From positions 248,001 through 312,000 of the forward strand of contig JAWQJJ010000003.1 in the NCBI GenBank assembly GCA_033485155.1: DNA of 64,000 nt, written 5' to 3'. The notes beneath the pieces were generated by a model. The model worked only from the letters and a program-made list of their open reading frames with translations, had not been told where the DNA came from and ran no database searches. Position 1 is the first letter of the stretch; each line of letters starts with the position of its first letter. The stretch comes from Methanomassiliicoccus sp. (lineage in GTDB: Archaea > Thermoplasmatota > Thermoplasmata > Methanomassiliicoccales > Methanomassiliicoccaceae). Both the position numbers and the translations under genes were made by a program. Shown here in pieces: positions 1 to 8,859 of the stretch.

Positions 1-332
1 ATCCCTCGAAACTCGAGTTCGTTATCACTGAACCCCTCATCGACCCATGATCGCTGGGAGATCTCCTTTTCTGAACCCATTCCGATGGCCACCTAGGTAT
101 GGAGTCGTATCTGCAGATGGATAACGGTTAGCCACCTCAAATATGATCCGCTAGGAGCAAAAACACAGACATGACGGTAGCGCCATGTATTCGTGGGCCA
201 GGCGACCACATGATTGGAAGTGATTGAAGATATGGGAAAGAGTTTGACCTTCCTGGTTCCTCCCAGGTCGGGACCGACGGGGCATTCCGATTCTGCATCA
301 AGCAGGACCGGTTGTCCCTTGACCGGCAGCGC
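1..332. other. No gene recognised
   Basis: Open frames here are short, have no ribosome-binding site and overlap the 3' end of the neighbouring glycosidase. I see no tRNA, repeat or clear regulatory element. The end of a gene lying to the left of the window cannot be excluded. Confidence 0.5.
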
Positions 333-1475
333 TTACTCGGCGGTCTGGTCCGCGAGGGCCCCACCGGTATATGGGTAGTTCGGGGTCCCCGTCAGCACCA
401 TCGAGGTTATGGCCTGGCCCCCGGCGGACCAGATGGCCTTTTCCCCGAAGTCGTACCGGACCAGGGGATACACGCCGTTATCGGCGAGCTCTCCCCAATA
501 TAGGGGTTTGCCCGCCGCATGGGCCCACTCCTCGGGCAGAGCAAAGTTAGCGGTATCGGAGTTCGAGCCGTAGTAGTGCCGGTGCAGGATCTCGAAGCCG
601 CCATTGCCGGTGGAGAGGTTGAAGTCCTCCTGATTCATGCCGAACAGGTTCCCGAACCCGGCGACGCCCATGGTCCTCGGGTGAGTGGAGACGTTCTTGG
701 TGGCGTCGGCCACGGCGTTCTCCCAGGCGTTGAACCTGACCTTGTCGCCGTGCCAGTAGTTGGCGTCCACGAGGTTGTGGTCAGGCTCGTTGTACATATC
801 GTACATAGCTACCGAGTTCTCCTTCTCCAGCTCCACCATGTTCGCCTTGGCGAACTCCACGAAGTTGGCGAAGCCCTCGGACGAGGGGTCGAACACGGTG
901 CCGGAGCCGTAGTAGGTGAAGGTCGGATACTCCTGCGATCCGGCGATCACGAAGGCCAGATACACACCGTGCGCCTCGGCGTAGTGGCACATGGTGTGGA
1001 GCAGTTCGTTGTACTGGTCGCGGTGATCCATCCATGCATCGTATGACAGCTGGGTTCCCCAGGCATCGCCCGGACCGATCCGGACGAGGTTCACACCGTA
1101 GTACTCCATCTGGGCGAAGTACTGGTTCCAGAACGTATCTGGAGAGTCGTTGGGAGCGACAGGCACGTGAGTGCCGGTGTCGGGAGAGTTGAACACTGAG
1201 GTCCATCCGGCAACATCGCGGTTGCCATTGATGTAGGCCTCGATCGCGAAAGCTAGGGCGGTGGTATCATCCACGCCGAAGAACTTTTCGTCGGTGATGT
1301 TGCCATCGATCGTGAAATTTTCGCCAGACACGCCGACCCGGCCGAGGCTAGGGTCGGTGGTCGCGGCCGCGGCGGCAGTCGTGGAGCCCTCTAAAAGCAG
1401 GACTCCAGGCACCAGCAAGGCCAGTGCAGCCATGGCTACCGCTATCTTAGGTATATGTCTCTTAACCATTTGCAT
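333..1475 (-). CDS. Secreted glycoside hydrolase, GH5-like (clan A TIM barrel)
   Basis: Probable exported glycosidase of 380 residues. Residues 1-40 look like a signal peptide: a basic start (MVKRHIPK), a hydrophobic core and an Ala-rich cleavage region. The rest reads as a clan-A (beta/alpha)8 barrel. YDMYNEPD carries the Asn-Glu acid/base pair, and PLYWGELADNG near residue 340 supplies a candidate nucleophile Glu on a late strand. GH5 and related families act on beta-1,4 glucans or mannans, but the substrate cannot be read from sequence. There are two in-frame ATGs six bases apart (1475 and 1469); the second starts directly at the basic n-region. No polysaccharide-binding domain or S-layer anchor is visible. 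The gene stands alone. Confidence 0.7.
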   Translation of the reverse strand: MQMVKRHIPKIAVAMAALALLVPGVLLLEGSTTAAAAATTDPSLGRVGVSGENFTIDGNITDEKFFGVDDTTALAFAIEAYINGNRDVAGWTSVFNSPDTGTHVPVAPNDSPDTFWNQYFAQMEYYGVNLVRIGPGDAWGTQLSYDAWMDHRDQYNELLHTMCHYAEAHGVYLAFVIAGSQEYPTFTYYGSGTVFDPSSEGFANFVEFAKANMVELEKENSVAMYDMYNEPDHNLVDANYWHGDKVRFNAWENAVADATKNVSTHPRTMGVAGFGNLFGMNQEDFNLSTGNGGFEILHRHYYGSNSDTANFALPEEWAHAAGKPLYWGELADNGVYPLVRYDFGEKAIWSAGGQAITSMVLTGTPNYPYTGGALADQTAE

Positions 1476-1992
1476 CCCTTTCTAAATAGGCCCTCCCTTA
1501 GGGCAATATGCAAAAAGGGGAGGGGGTAGTTCTCGTTTTTGAAACGGTTATCACTACTGATTTCAATTTAGAGAATGAACTGGATGGTTCTTTTTTGAGC
1601 AGAAATGGCTTTTGCGGACATCGCATGTAGGCGAATTATGACCCCTCAATGTTGGTCGATCGCGCCTCATCGGGTTTGGGGGGAGGCTTTGCTCGATCTG
1701 TGATCGATGAATGAACGACGGATACGCGAGGAGGAGCGAGTATTGGAAAATTTTTGACAAAAATCTGAGGCCTCCAACGCCTCTAAGGCTAAGGCCGGCC
1801 AGACGCCCGATCGCCCACCAGGGGGAGGCGTCCGAAACATCATGGCTGAGACGATATCCGGTTGAAGAGCGCCATAGGCCGGCAAGGTCTGTTGGGAGCA
1901 AAGGCTACATATACTCTCGCCCGCCGGGGTGATGAGAGAGGTCTGGTCCGACCTCCTCTCCACTGATCGGTAGGTCCTAACATCGAGTCAGG
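1476..1992. other. Intergenic, no gene recognised
   Basis: This 0.5-kb stretch holds the promoter side of the glycosidase. Overlapping open frames on both strands give low-complexity, Ser/Arg-rich translations with no start signal or family resemblance, so I do not call a gene. Confidence 0.45.
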
Positions 1993-2832
1993 CTAGACCT
2001 TCAACTGCCTCTTCAGCGTCATCACCATGCTTCTGACTCCGTCCGGGTCGCTGATGCCTGAAAAGCGCAGCTCTTCCTTCCCGCTGAACAGGAAGACCAG
2101 ATCTCCAAAGACCATGCTGGCTCCGTCAGTGCTACCGGCCTCGGCCGCGGCCCCATTGCGGCCGGCGTAGGCTCCAATGGGGCTCGCATTTCGCTTCCGG
2201 CGCTCGTTCATAACCGCGACGTTGCACACCGCCAGTCCTATCGTCTCCACCGATCTCTGGCTCGTTTCGGTGGCGGGCCGCTCGATCATGGCCCTCTGAT
2301 TGGTGATCACCCACCTCTCCGCGAGCGCGCTGCGTATGAGCCCCTTGTGGACATCGTGGCTCCATAGAACTTCCTCACCAGGATTGAGGTTCGGATTGTC
2401 CATCTTCTGATCATAATCCCTGATTATAGGCAATATCCGTTCTTGGAAGAACCGATTGATCATCTCTCCATCCCCGGTCTTGGCCACTTTCACCCATTCT
2501 CTTTCCGTGACATCAGGGAATATATCCCTCATCTTGATTACAAGGCCGTTGACGTCATTGACGAGCTTCTCCACACTCTCTCCCGGAGGAAGGGACATGG
2601 ATGGACGTGAAGTAGCGTCATTGACCGATGCCTGTGGGGCTGCGACCGGGAAAAACTCGGAGGTCTGAGGGGGCGCAGCGTTCGTCTGTGCAGCCTCGAT
2701 GGGTTTTGGCAGGGGAGGGACGGCGACTGCAGAGGAGGTCACCTTAGCGACATCGGTCCTCCTAACGCCGCAATATTGGCAGAAAAGAGCATCGTCATTG
2801 TTGCTCTTACCACAGTTCGTACAATATACCAT
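1993..2832 (-). CDS. Zinc-ribbon protein with a PH-like C-terminal domain
   Basis: A protein of 279 residues. It opens with a zinc ribbon (MVYCTNCGKSN, then FCQYCG), followed by a Pro/Ala-rich linker. The folded C-terminal part contains GEEVLWSHDVHKG, RWVITNQRAMI and a terminal helix, the pattern of bacterial/archaeal PH-like domains that follow a zinc ribbon. An upstream in-frame ATG at 2898 exists, but the ATG at 2832 has GGTGGTGAG about seven bases before it and starts right at the ribbon, so it is preferred. No membrane segment is seen. The stop codon is TAG. Function is unknown; this class is often thought to mediate protein or membrane contacts. Confidence 0.6.
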   Translation of the reverse strand: MVYCTNCGKSNNDDALFCQYCGVRRTDVAKVTSSAVAVPPLPKPIEAAQTNAAPPQTSEFFPVAAPQASVNDATSRPSMSLPPGESVEKLVNDVNGLVIKMRDIFPDVTEREWVKVAKTGDGEMINRFFQERILPIIRDYDQKMDNPNLNPGEEVLWSHDVHKGLIRSALAERWVITNQRAMIERPATETSQRSVETIGLAVCNVAVMNERRKRNASPIGAYAGRNGAAAEAGSTDGASMVFGDLVFLFSGKEELRFSGISDPDGVRSMVMTLKRQLKV

Positions 2833-3141
2833 TTTACGCTCACCACCGGATAGGGGGAACGTCTGATAATGGTTTTTGAGAAACGACCGCATCTTCATCC
2901 CTCACCTTTGATTCATGGCCGTCGGTGATCTCCGCCGGTGGGTGGTATCGGATATCACGAGAAAACGAGGAGCGGATTTACTCCGACCAAGGAGGCTGAG
3001 GTGCCCAAATGATGCCGAAATGAAGGGACTGTGATGGAAACACCATGTCCGTCATGCAGGATGATGATCGGATGGAAGCACAGGAGGTTAGGTAAACAAG
3101 CCCTGCTGCCCGGCGTTCGGAGAATGACCGGTTGAAGCCGA
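2833..3141. other. Intergenic, no gene recognised
   Basis: The stretch lies between the 5' end of the zinc-ribbon/PH gene and the 3' end of the sensor kinase. It would hold the promoter of the former. No ORF, repeat or RNA was recognised. Confidence 0.45.
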
Positions 3142-6096
3142 TCATGCCGGGATGGTGAAGAAGAACGTCGTCCCCTTGCCCGGTTCGCTCTCAAACCATA
3201 TGCGGCCGCCGTGTCGTTCGACGATCTTCTTGGCGACCGCCAGGCCGATGCCGGTGCCCGGATATTCCTCCTTCGTATGAAGGCGGTGGAACATCTTGAA
3301 CAGTTTCTCGGCGTATTTGGGATCGATGCCGATGCCGTTGTCCTGGACCGCAAAGACCGACATAAAGTTGTACGTGACGGCGGAGACCTCTACCCGGGGC
3401 GGCTGTTCCGCACGGAATTTAAGAGCGTTCGAAATCAGGTTCGTAAGCAATTGCTTCATCTGCACCTCATCGGCGTGGATGGTCGGCAGGGGGTAGATCG
3501 CGACCTCCGCTCCGCTCTCGGCGATCAGCATGCCGAGATCGTCCCTGACCGCTTGAGCCACCCGACCCATGTCGACATCCATAGGCTCGACCGGTCTCGA
3601 TTCCAAACGAGAATAGTCCAGCAGATCGTCGATCAATTCCCTCATCCTCACCGAGCCCTCGACGGCGGTTGCCACATACTCCTTGGCCTGCGATGGGAGT
3701 TCATCGCCGTACTTCTTGCTCAACAGCCCAAGGAAGGCGATGACCATGCGCAACGGTTCCTGTAGGTCATGAGAGGCGATGTATGCAAACTGCTGCAGAT
3801 CATCGTTCGAACGTTTGAGCTCTTCCTCCAGCTCCTTTTGCTCGGAAATGTCCGCGGCCACCCCCAGCAATCCGTTGACCGATCCCTCCTCATCGCGTAT
3901 GGGTACAGCCCAGGCTTGGAACGTTTTCCCCCTGATGTCGACGGTGAATGGGCTTTCCACTCCCAGTAGGGCTCGCGCCATCGCGTCGGTTATGGCCGGA
4001 TAGTCCCTATACATCTCGAAGGCCGAACGCCCCAACACCTCACCGGGCCTCAATCCGAGGCTACCGAGACCCCTCCCCTCAGATAGGGTGAAGTTGCCGT
4101 CTGAGTCGGTCGTCCAAAGGACGATGGGCAGGTTGGAGATCACCCCCCGAAGGATCGCCTCGCCCCTCCGCAGCGACTCCTCCACCCTTTTGCGCCCGGT
4201 GATGTCGATATGAATCCACATCCTCCCGCATGCTTCGCTCCCGATCCTGATAGGAGTATAATCGACGAGGACGGTCCGACCTCCCTTCAGAGCCACCTCC
4301 TCGTCCCGCACCGACCGATCACCTGATAAAATCTCCTCGATCCGGGCTATTGCCTCCTGTGGGTCTCCGTATTTATCGCGGACCATTTCGAGGACCTCAT
4401 CCCGGGACAGGTCGATGAGGTCCTCTGGCCGCCTATTTAGGTCGAACAGATCACAGAAGGCCGGGTTGGCGAACTCGACCTTGCCCGCTTCGGTGATCAA
4501 GAGGATGCCGTAGGGCATGTCAGAGAGGGTTCGGTAGAACCTTTCCAAGGTGCTCCTGAGCTGCTTCTCCGCCCTCTTGCGCTCGGTGATATCCTCGTAC
4601 GTTCCGAGGACCCCTATGATGCGGCCATCGAGTTCCCTGAGCGGCAGCTTGTTGGTCATGAGACACAGCTGGCTGCCATCGGGCCGGAGCTGCGGTTCCT
4701 CATAGTTCATCTTGGCGATGCCCGTTCTCATGACCTCTAGATCATCGGCCCGATACATCTCGGCCGAACTCCACCAGGCGAGGTCACGGTCGGTCTTCCC
4801 CACGATCTCGCTGGGTTCGGACAGCCCGGCGTCCTTGGCGGCGATGCGGTTGCACCCAATGTATCTCGAGTTAATGTCCTTCCAGAAGACGGGGACGGGA
4901 ACGCTATCCAGCACCAGCTGCAGCATGTGCCGGGAGCGCGTGATCTCTTCCTCATACCTCTTGCGCTCGGTGATGTCCCGGAAGATCACCTGCACACCCA
5001 TGCTGTCATCGAGCTTGTACGGCATAGTGGTGACGTCGACATCCACGCTTGAGCCGTCCTTGCGGAGGAACTTCTCCTCGATGCGGGGCTGGATAGTCCC
5101 CCTGTGGTCCCAGATCCGCCTCGACGCTATCTCTCGATAATCTGGATGGACCACGTCGATGGGGTTGATGCCAATGGTGTCCTCGGGCCGATCATAACCC
5201 ATGATCCGGGCTCCGGCCCGGTTCATAAAGAGCACGCGGCCTCCATCGTGTATGACCACGCCATCGGTCATCGATTCCACCAGCTGACGATACATTTCCC
5301 GGTTATCGTTCAGGGCATTTTCGGCCAGTTTTTTCTCGGTGACGTCCGAGCTGACGCCGACATGCCCGAGGAACCTACCGCTCTCGGAGAACCGAGGCTC
5401 GGCGTGGGACTCCACCCATCTCCAGGCCCCATCGGATCTACGGACCCGCGCTTCGGCCGAAAAGGGCCCGTGTTCGCGCGATGCGGCCTCGAAGGTGCAA
5501 AGATAGGTGAACGAATCCTCCGGATGTATCAGCGTCTGCCACTCTACTTCATCGGCAAGCTCGAGGGGGATGCCGAAAAACTCATGGTACTGGCGATTTG
5601 CGGCGATGAGCTTACTGTCTGCATCGGTCACCCAGATGATGTCTGGAGAACCATCCACCATGATGCGCAAGCGCTCCTCCCGCTCGTTGAGGACCTTCTC
5701 GCCCATTTTCCTTCCGGTGATGTCGGCAAACAATGACAAGACGCCGGCATACCTGTCCTCGTCATCGAAAATCGAAGTTGTGGATAAGGAGGTCCAGACC
5801 TCAGAACCGTCCCCGCGGCGCATGCGAACCTCGGCCTGATGGGCCCTGCCATCATCGCAGCCCTTGAACTTCTCACCATTCTGCTCCTTGTCCTCGAGGA
5901 TGAAGTCGGTGGGCGGGCGGCCGATCATCTCCTCTCGAGCGTAACCGAGGATGGCTGACCCGCTTTCGTTGACAAAGTTGATGAGGCCGTCGACTCCCAC
6001 CGTCCAGATGCCTTCAGGCGCCTGATCCACGATGAGCCTGAATCTGTCTAGAGGGATCTCTCCATGTTTCGTTGATGCACCCCCCGGCCTCAACAT
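3142..6096 (-). CDS. Soluble multi-PAS sensor histidine kinase
   Basis: A 984-residue sensor kinase with no membrane segment, so it should sense a cytoplasmic signal. I count six PAS modules, each ending in a PAC-type tail such as DITERKR or DITGRKR, starting near residues 17, 140, 265, 390, 515 and 635. The H-box SHDLQEPLRMV lies near residue 775. It is followed by an HATPase_c domain with the N-box NLISNALKF, the G1 box DNGIGID and the G2 region GTGIGLAVAKKIVERHGG. This layout is typical of Euryarchaeota. No response regulator gene lies beside it, so it is an orphan kinase. None of the PAS domains shows an obvious haem-binding Cys or flavin Cys motif. The start at 6096 has only a weak ribosome site. 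Confidence 0.9.
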   Translation of the reverse strand: MLRPGGASTKHGEIPLDRFRLIVDQAPEGIWTVGVDGLINFVNESGSAILGYAREEMIGRPPTDFILEDKEQNGEKFKGCDDGRAHQAEVRMRRGDGSEVWTSLSTTSIFDDEDRYAGVLSLFADITGRKMGEKVLNEREERLRIMVDGSPDIIWVTDADSKLIAANRQYHEFFGIPLELADEVEWQTLIHPEDSFTYLCTFEAASREHGPFSAEARVRRSDGAWRWVESHAEPRFSESGRFLGHVGVSSDVTEKKLAENALNDNREMYRQLVESMTDGVVIHDGGRVLFMNRAGARIMGYDRPEDTIGINPIDVVHPDYREIASRRIWDHRGTIQPRIEEKFLRKDGSSVDVDVTTMPYKLDDSMGVQVIFRDITERKRYEEEITRSRHMLQLVLDSVPVPVFWKDINSRYIGCNRIAAKDAGLSEPSEIVGKTDRDLAWWSSAEMYRADDLEVMRTGIAKMNYEEPQLRPDGSQLCLMTNKLPLRELDGRIIGVLGTYEDITERKRAEKQLRSTLERFYRTLSDMPYGILLITEAGKVEFANPAFCDLFDLNRRPEDLIDLSRDEVLEMVRDKYGDPQEAIARIEEILSGDRSVRDEEVALKGGRTVLVDYTPIRIGSEACGRMWIHIDITGRKRVEESLRRGEAILRGVISNLPIVLWTTDSDGNFTLSEGRGLGSLGLRPGEVLGRSAFEMYRDYPAITDAMARALLGVESPFTVDIRGKTFQAWAVPIRDEEGSVNGLLGVAADISEQKELEEELKRSNDDLQQFAYIASHDLQEPLRMVIAFLGLLSKKYGDELPSQAKEYVATAVEGSVRMRELIDDLLDYSRLESRPVEPMDVDMGRVAQAVRDDLGMLIAESGAEVAIYPLPTIHADEVQMKQLLTNLISNALKFRAEQPPRVEVSAVTYNFMSVFAVQDNGIGIDPKYAEKLFKMFHRLHTKEEYPGTGIGLAVAKKIVERHGGRIWFESEPGKGTTFFFTIPA

Positions 6097-6105
6097 ACTC
6101 TATGC

Positions 6106-6130
6106 TATGTATTGATTCTATAGATACATA
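6106..6130. promoter_or_regulatory. Inverted repeat upstream of the sensor kinase
   Basis: TATGTAT and ATACATA arms of seven bases are separated by 11 bases, starting about ten bases before the kinase ATG. The arms are AT-rich and could be an operator or part of a core promoter. Statistical weight is low. Confidence 0.3.
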
Positions 6131-6382
6131 ATCGTCATTGTGCCAGAGCCTGGTGTCATCCGGGGGCGGCATTTTGCGCTATGAGCCTAAGTATGGTTCA
6201 TGGCCCAGGGCCGCAAGGTCCTGGACTACAGTGATCTTCCTCGCTCCCTTAGGGGCAGGGCCAGCGTATAGCGATGTGAGTGCATCTGACCGTTACTGAC
6301 ACGCTATCCGTCGTTCACCTGGAGCAACACGTCGGGAGGTCGGTTGGTCACCTTGCGGCGTGCTAATCGTCCAATGGCTGGC

Positions 6383-6562
6383 CTATATGGAGGCGGCCAC
6401 GATAAAGACCGCGAACACCACCACTGCCGCCACGATGATTACCTGCGTGTTGCTGAACATCCTCTTCTTGGCCGGTTGCTCGGGGGCGTTCAGTGAAGCA
6501 TTGCACTTCTGGCAAACGGTCGCGCTCTCGTCGTTGGTTGTACCGCACTTTGAGCAATCCAT
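6383..6562 (-). CDS. Small zinc-ribbon membrane protein
   Basis: A 59-residue protein. It starts with a zinc ribbon (MDCSKCGTTN, then VCQKC), continues with a short polar linker and ends in one hydrophobic helix (VIIVAAVVVFAVFIVAASI) at the extreme C-terminus, giving a tail-anchored layout with a cytoplasmic ribbon. The frame stays open upstream to 6829, but that part is low-complexity and crosses AT-rich promoter-like DNA. The ATG at 6562 (or the one two codons earlier) directly precedes the ribbon and follows a GGATGGGATGAT stretch. It stops with TAG. Function is unknown. Confidence 0.6.
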   Translation of the reverse strand: MDCSKCGTTNDESATVCQKCNASLNAPEQPAKKRMFSNTQVIIVAAVVVFAVFIVAASI

Positions 6563-7042
6563 GATCATCCCATCCATATTAGGTTGGAGTGATAGAGATG
6601 GATTTAGTATATACAGATTTTCATATAGATACTTATAATTTAAAGGCATGAAATTCACTTCTGGAATGATCTCTGCCCATAGATCATCGGCCCATTCATC
6701 GTGTGAGGAAGCACGGCCCCTAGGCGCCGTAACCAGCGAGGCTGAAGCGTAGGGCGAGGCAGGGATTTTATACCTTGAGCTACAACATTTGATTGGCCAG
6801 GGATGCCTCGACATCGACCTTTCCACCAAAGTTGCTCATTGCTCAACCTACTCCAGTGTTAATGGGTCGAGCACCCCCGGCCTTTGACTCCCTTTACAAG
6901 CTCAGCTACTGAATGGGTCGGGCCTTCCATCCATGTTCAGGATCGTAGCACGTTGGTCTCGGCGGCGATGGATCGAGGGGGATTGGACCATCGTTATCCC
7001 GTGGCAATAGGAATATATCCCTGGTCAGGCCAACAAGGCCAT
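6563..7042. other. Intergenic with AT-rich divergent promoter region
   Basis: Between about 6596 and 6650 the sequence is AT-rich, with TATA-like stretches reading leftward (for example TATATACTAAAT) placed suitably for the zinc-ribbon gene at 6562. The rest, up to the PsiE-like gene, contains no credible ORF. Confidence 0.45.
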
Positions 7043-7480
7043 GTGGTGAATGCGGAGCGAACGGTCAGGACATTGGTCATCTATGCCATCATAACGCTCA
7101 TTCTTATCCTCATCGTCCTGGTGACTATCGGCCTGTTCCTGATCCTCGTGAACGATCTGCTGGCAGGCCACTTTACTATGAATAAGGGCGAGATCCTCGC
7201 GTTCTTTGGACAGCTGCTCTTGGTGATCATCGGAGTGGAGCTTCTCGACACCATTCGTGGGCTCATCACCGAGTCACGGCCCCGAGCGGACCTGGTCCTT
7301 CTGGTAGCGGTCACCGCCGCCTCGAGGGAGATCATTATTTTCAACTACGAGGAGGCGGAAGGATTGATGTTACTAGGCCTTGGCGTCATCATCGCCTCGG
7401 CGACCATTGGATACTACCTGGTGCGGAAAACCCAGACCATGAAGGACGTTCCCGCCGATGTCGTGGCGGGCAAAGAATGA
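7043..7480 (+). CDS. PsiE-like membrane protein
   Basis: A small integral membrane protein of about 145 residues resembling the phosphate-starvation-inducible PsiE family. Four hydrophobic stretches are visible: the N-terminal TLVIYAIITLILILIV segment, the FFGQLLLVIIGVELLDTI segment, the ADLVLLVAVTAASREII segment, and LGLGVIIASATIGYYLV. The short E-L-L-D-T-I stretch and the SREIII region are typical for the family. The biochemical role of PsiE proteins is not established. Two consecutive GTG codons (7043, 7046) precede the first membrane segment; an upstream ATG at 6968 is possible, so the start is uncertain. The gene stands alone. Confidence 0.6.
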   Translation: MVNAERTVRTLVIYAIITLILILIVLVTIGLFLILVNDLLAGHFTMNKGEILAFFGQLLLVIIGVELLDTIRGLITESRPRADLVLLVAVTAASREIIIFNYEEAEGLMLLGLGVIIASATIGYYLVRKTQTMKDVPADVVAGKE

Positions 7481-7497
7481 CCGGGTTCATTCCGGGA

Positions 7498-8787
7498 TCA
7501 GGTCCCCGCCCTACGACGGAGAGCCCGATCGTCGGTCCACACCTTCCGGATGGCGCCCTCGTCCCCGAACCCACCGTTGTCACTGGCGCTATACGTCTCC
7601 TGACGAATCGAGCCGTCGGTATGGCGTAATGCCGCCGTTCGACGGCCTGGCATCTCGAGGTGGCCGGCAGGGTCGGTCGCCCTTACCCATGCATAGGTCT
7701 CCGCTAACCACCGGGCGCGATAGGCCTTGGGCTGGTTGGCGAACCAGCTGATCTCGTCGAATCCCCACCAATTGATATCGTCGCCGAACGATGGCTTATC
7801 CAGCAGCTCGGGCGTGAACCCGTTCCAGTTGTCCAATTCCACGATATATGGCAGGCTGTCGGTCCCCCATCCGCTGGGGGCGATACCTCCGAGGCTGTGA
7901 GTGATGATGGAGTCCCTGAAGTCCAGCTTTCGGACCTCCTTGCCCACCCCCACCCCGGGGACGATGTCCTGGGGCTCGCTCTCGCTCGAGGGGTGAGGTC
8001 TCGAGCCCTCTGGAGCCCGGCCGCGAACCGGGGAAGCATGAAAGTCGAAAAGCAAATACCCAGGGGGGCGAGCGATGCCGAAGGTGTGGGCGTTGATGAG
8101 CACAGTGCCCCGGCGGGCATGCTCTCGGGCGTATGAGCGTATCCTTGCCAGCAGGTCGGCCAGATGCCGTCTTCCACCCCAGTCATTGGCTCCCATGAGG
8201 TGCACTTGGCCGAGATGCAATCCCTCGAAGCCGGCGTCGATGTGAATACACGCCAGATAGTAGAACAGCATCTTGGTCTCCGCTCTCCTGATATCCGGCA
8301 CGCTGATACCCGGACCGAATACATCGCGACGCTTCCCGAACCGGAAGACCATGTGCTTGGACGAGAAGCAGCGCCTCCTGACCTTGCGGTCGAAGGCCGT
8401 GAACACCCAGGCAGGTATCTCTATCATGTCGACCGAGCCGCTGACGGTCTCGAAGATACAGGCTTCGAGAATCAGCTCTTCATCCACGGCGTGGACGGCA
8501 CCGGCGATTTCCTTGCGCCGAGAGAGGGACCCCACATACTCTGGAGTCAGTACCCAGGAGCCGCCGGCGCGGGCGATGTACTTGGCACCGGTGTTTCTGA
8601 TCATACGAACATCGTCCGCCAAGTTGCCGCTCCCGGTGAGGTCGGCCAGGATCATGGAACGGGACAGGTAGTTGCAGAGCACCTCTCTTGACACTCTCCG
8701 GCCGATATTGAAATCAAGGCCCTCGTTGGCGGGATGCTCAGCGCTAGCCACGGGCACCCCCGAACAATCCATGCATCGCTCCGTCAT
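7498..8787 (-). CDS. Uncharacterised protein, possible TIM-barrel hydrolase fold
   Basis: A protein of 429 residues that I do not recognise as a named family. It begins near a CMDCSG cysteine pair and has no signal peptide or membrane segment. Strand-helix alternation with motifs such as HIDAGFEGLHLGQVHLMG, TVLINAHTFG and WWGFDEISWFANQP is reminiscent of a (beta/alpha)8 glycosidase-type barrel with acidic residues at strand ends, but no catalytic pair can be assigned. Asp, Trp and His are frequent in the conserved-looking parts. It ends 18 bases from the convergent PsiE-like gene. Its start at 8787 lacks a good ribosome site. Confidence 0.45.
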   Translation of the reverse strand: MTERCMDCSGVPVASAEHPANEGLDFNIGRRVSREVLCNYLSRSMILADLTGSGNLADDVRMIRNTGAKYIARAGGSWVLTPEYVGSLSRRKEIAGAVHAVDEELILEACIFETVSGSVDMIEIPAWVFTAFDRKVRRRCFSSKHMVFRFGKRRDVFGPGISVPDIRRAETKMLFYYLACIHIDAGFEGLHLGQVHLMGANDWGGRRHLADLLARIRSYAREHARRGTVLINAHTFGIARPPGYLLFDFHASPVRGRAPEGSRPHPSSESEPQDIVPGVGVGKEVRKLDFRDSIITHSLGGIAPSGWGTDSLPYIVELDNWNGFTPELLDKPSFGDDINWWGFDEISWFANQPKAYRARWLAETYAWVRATDPAGHLEMPGRRTAALRHTDGSIRQETYSASDNGGFGDEGAIRKVWTDDRALRRRAGT

Positions 8788-8820
8788 CGTTAGCCCGGTA
8801 TGTAATGGTCTCCTGCGAGC

Positions 8821-8837
8821 AGAATAAAACTATTATG
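8821..8837 (+). promoter_or_regulatory. TATA element for the surface protein gene
   Basis: An AT-rich AATAAAACTATTATGG stretch lies about 30 bases before the ATG at 8860. That is the archaeal TATA-to-start distance expected for a leaderless or nearly leaderless mRNA. Confidence 0.4.
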
Positions 8838-8859
8838 GGCCGACTGCGTTTATCTGGGT

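Noticed and set aside
1563-1963. Overlapping open frames between the glycosidase and the zinc-ribbon/PH gene
   Set aside because: Low-complexity translations and no start signals.
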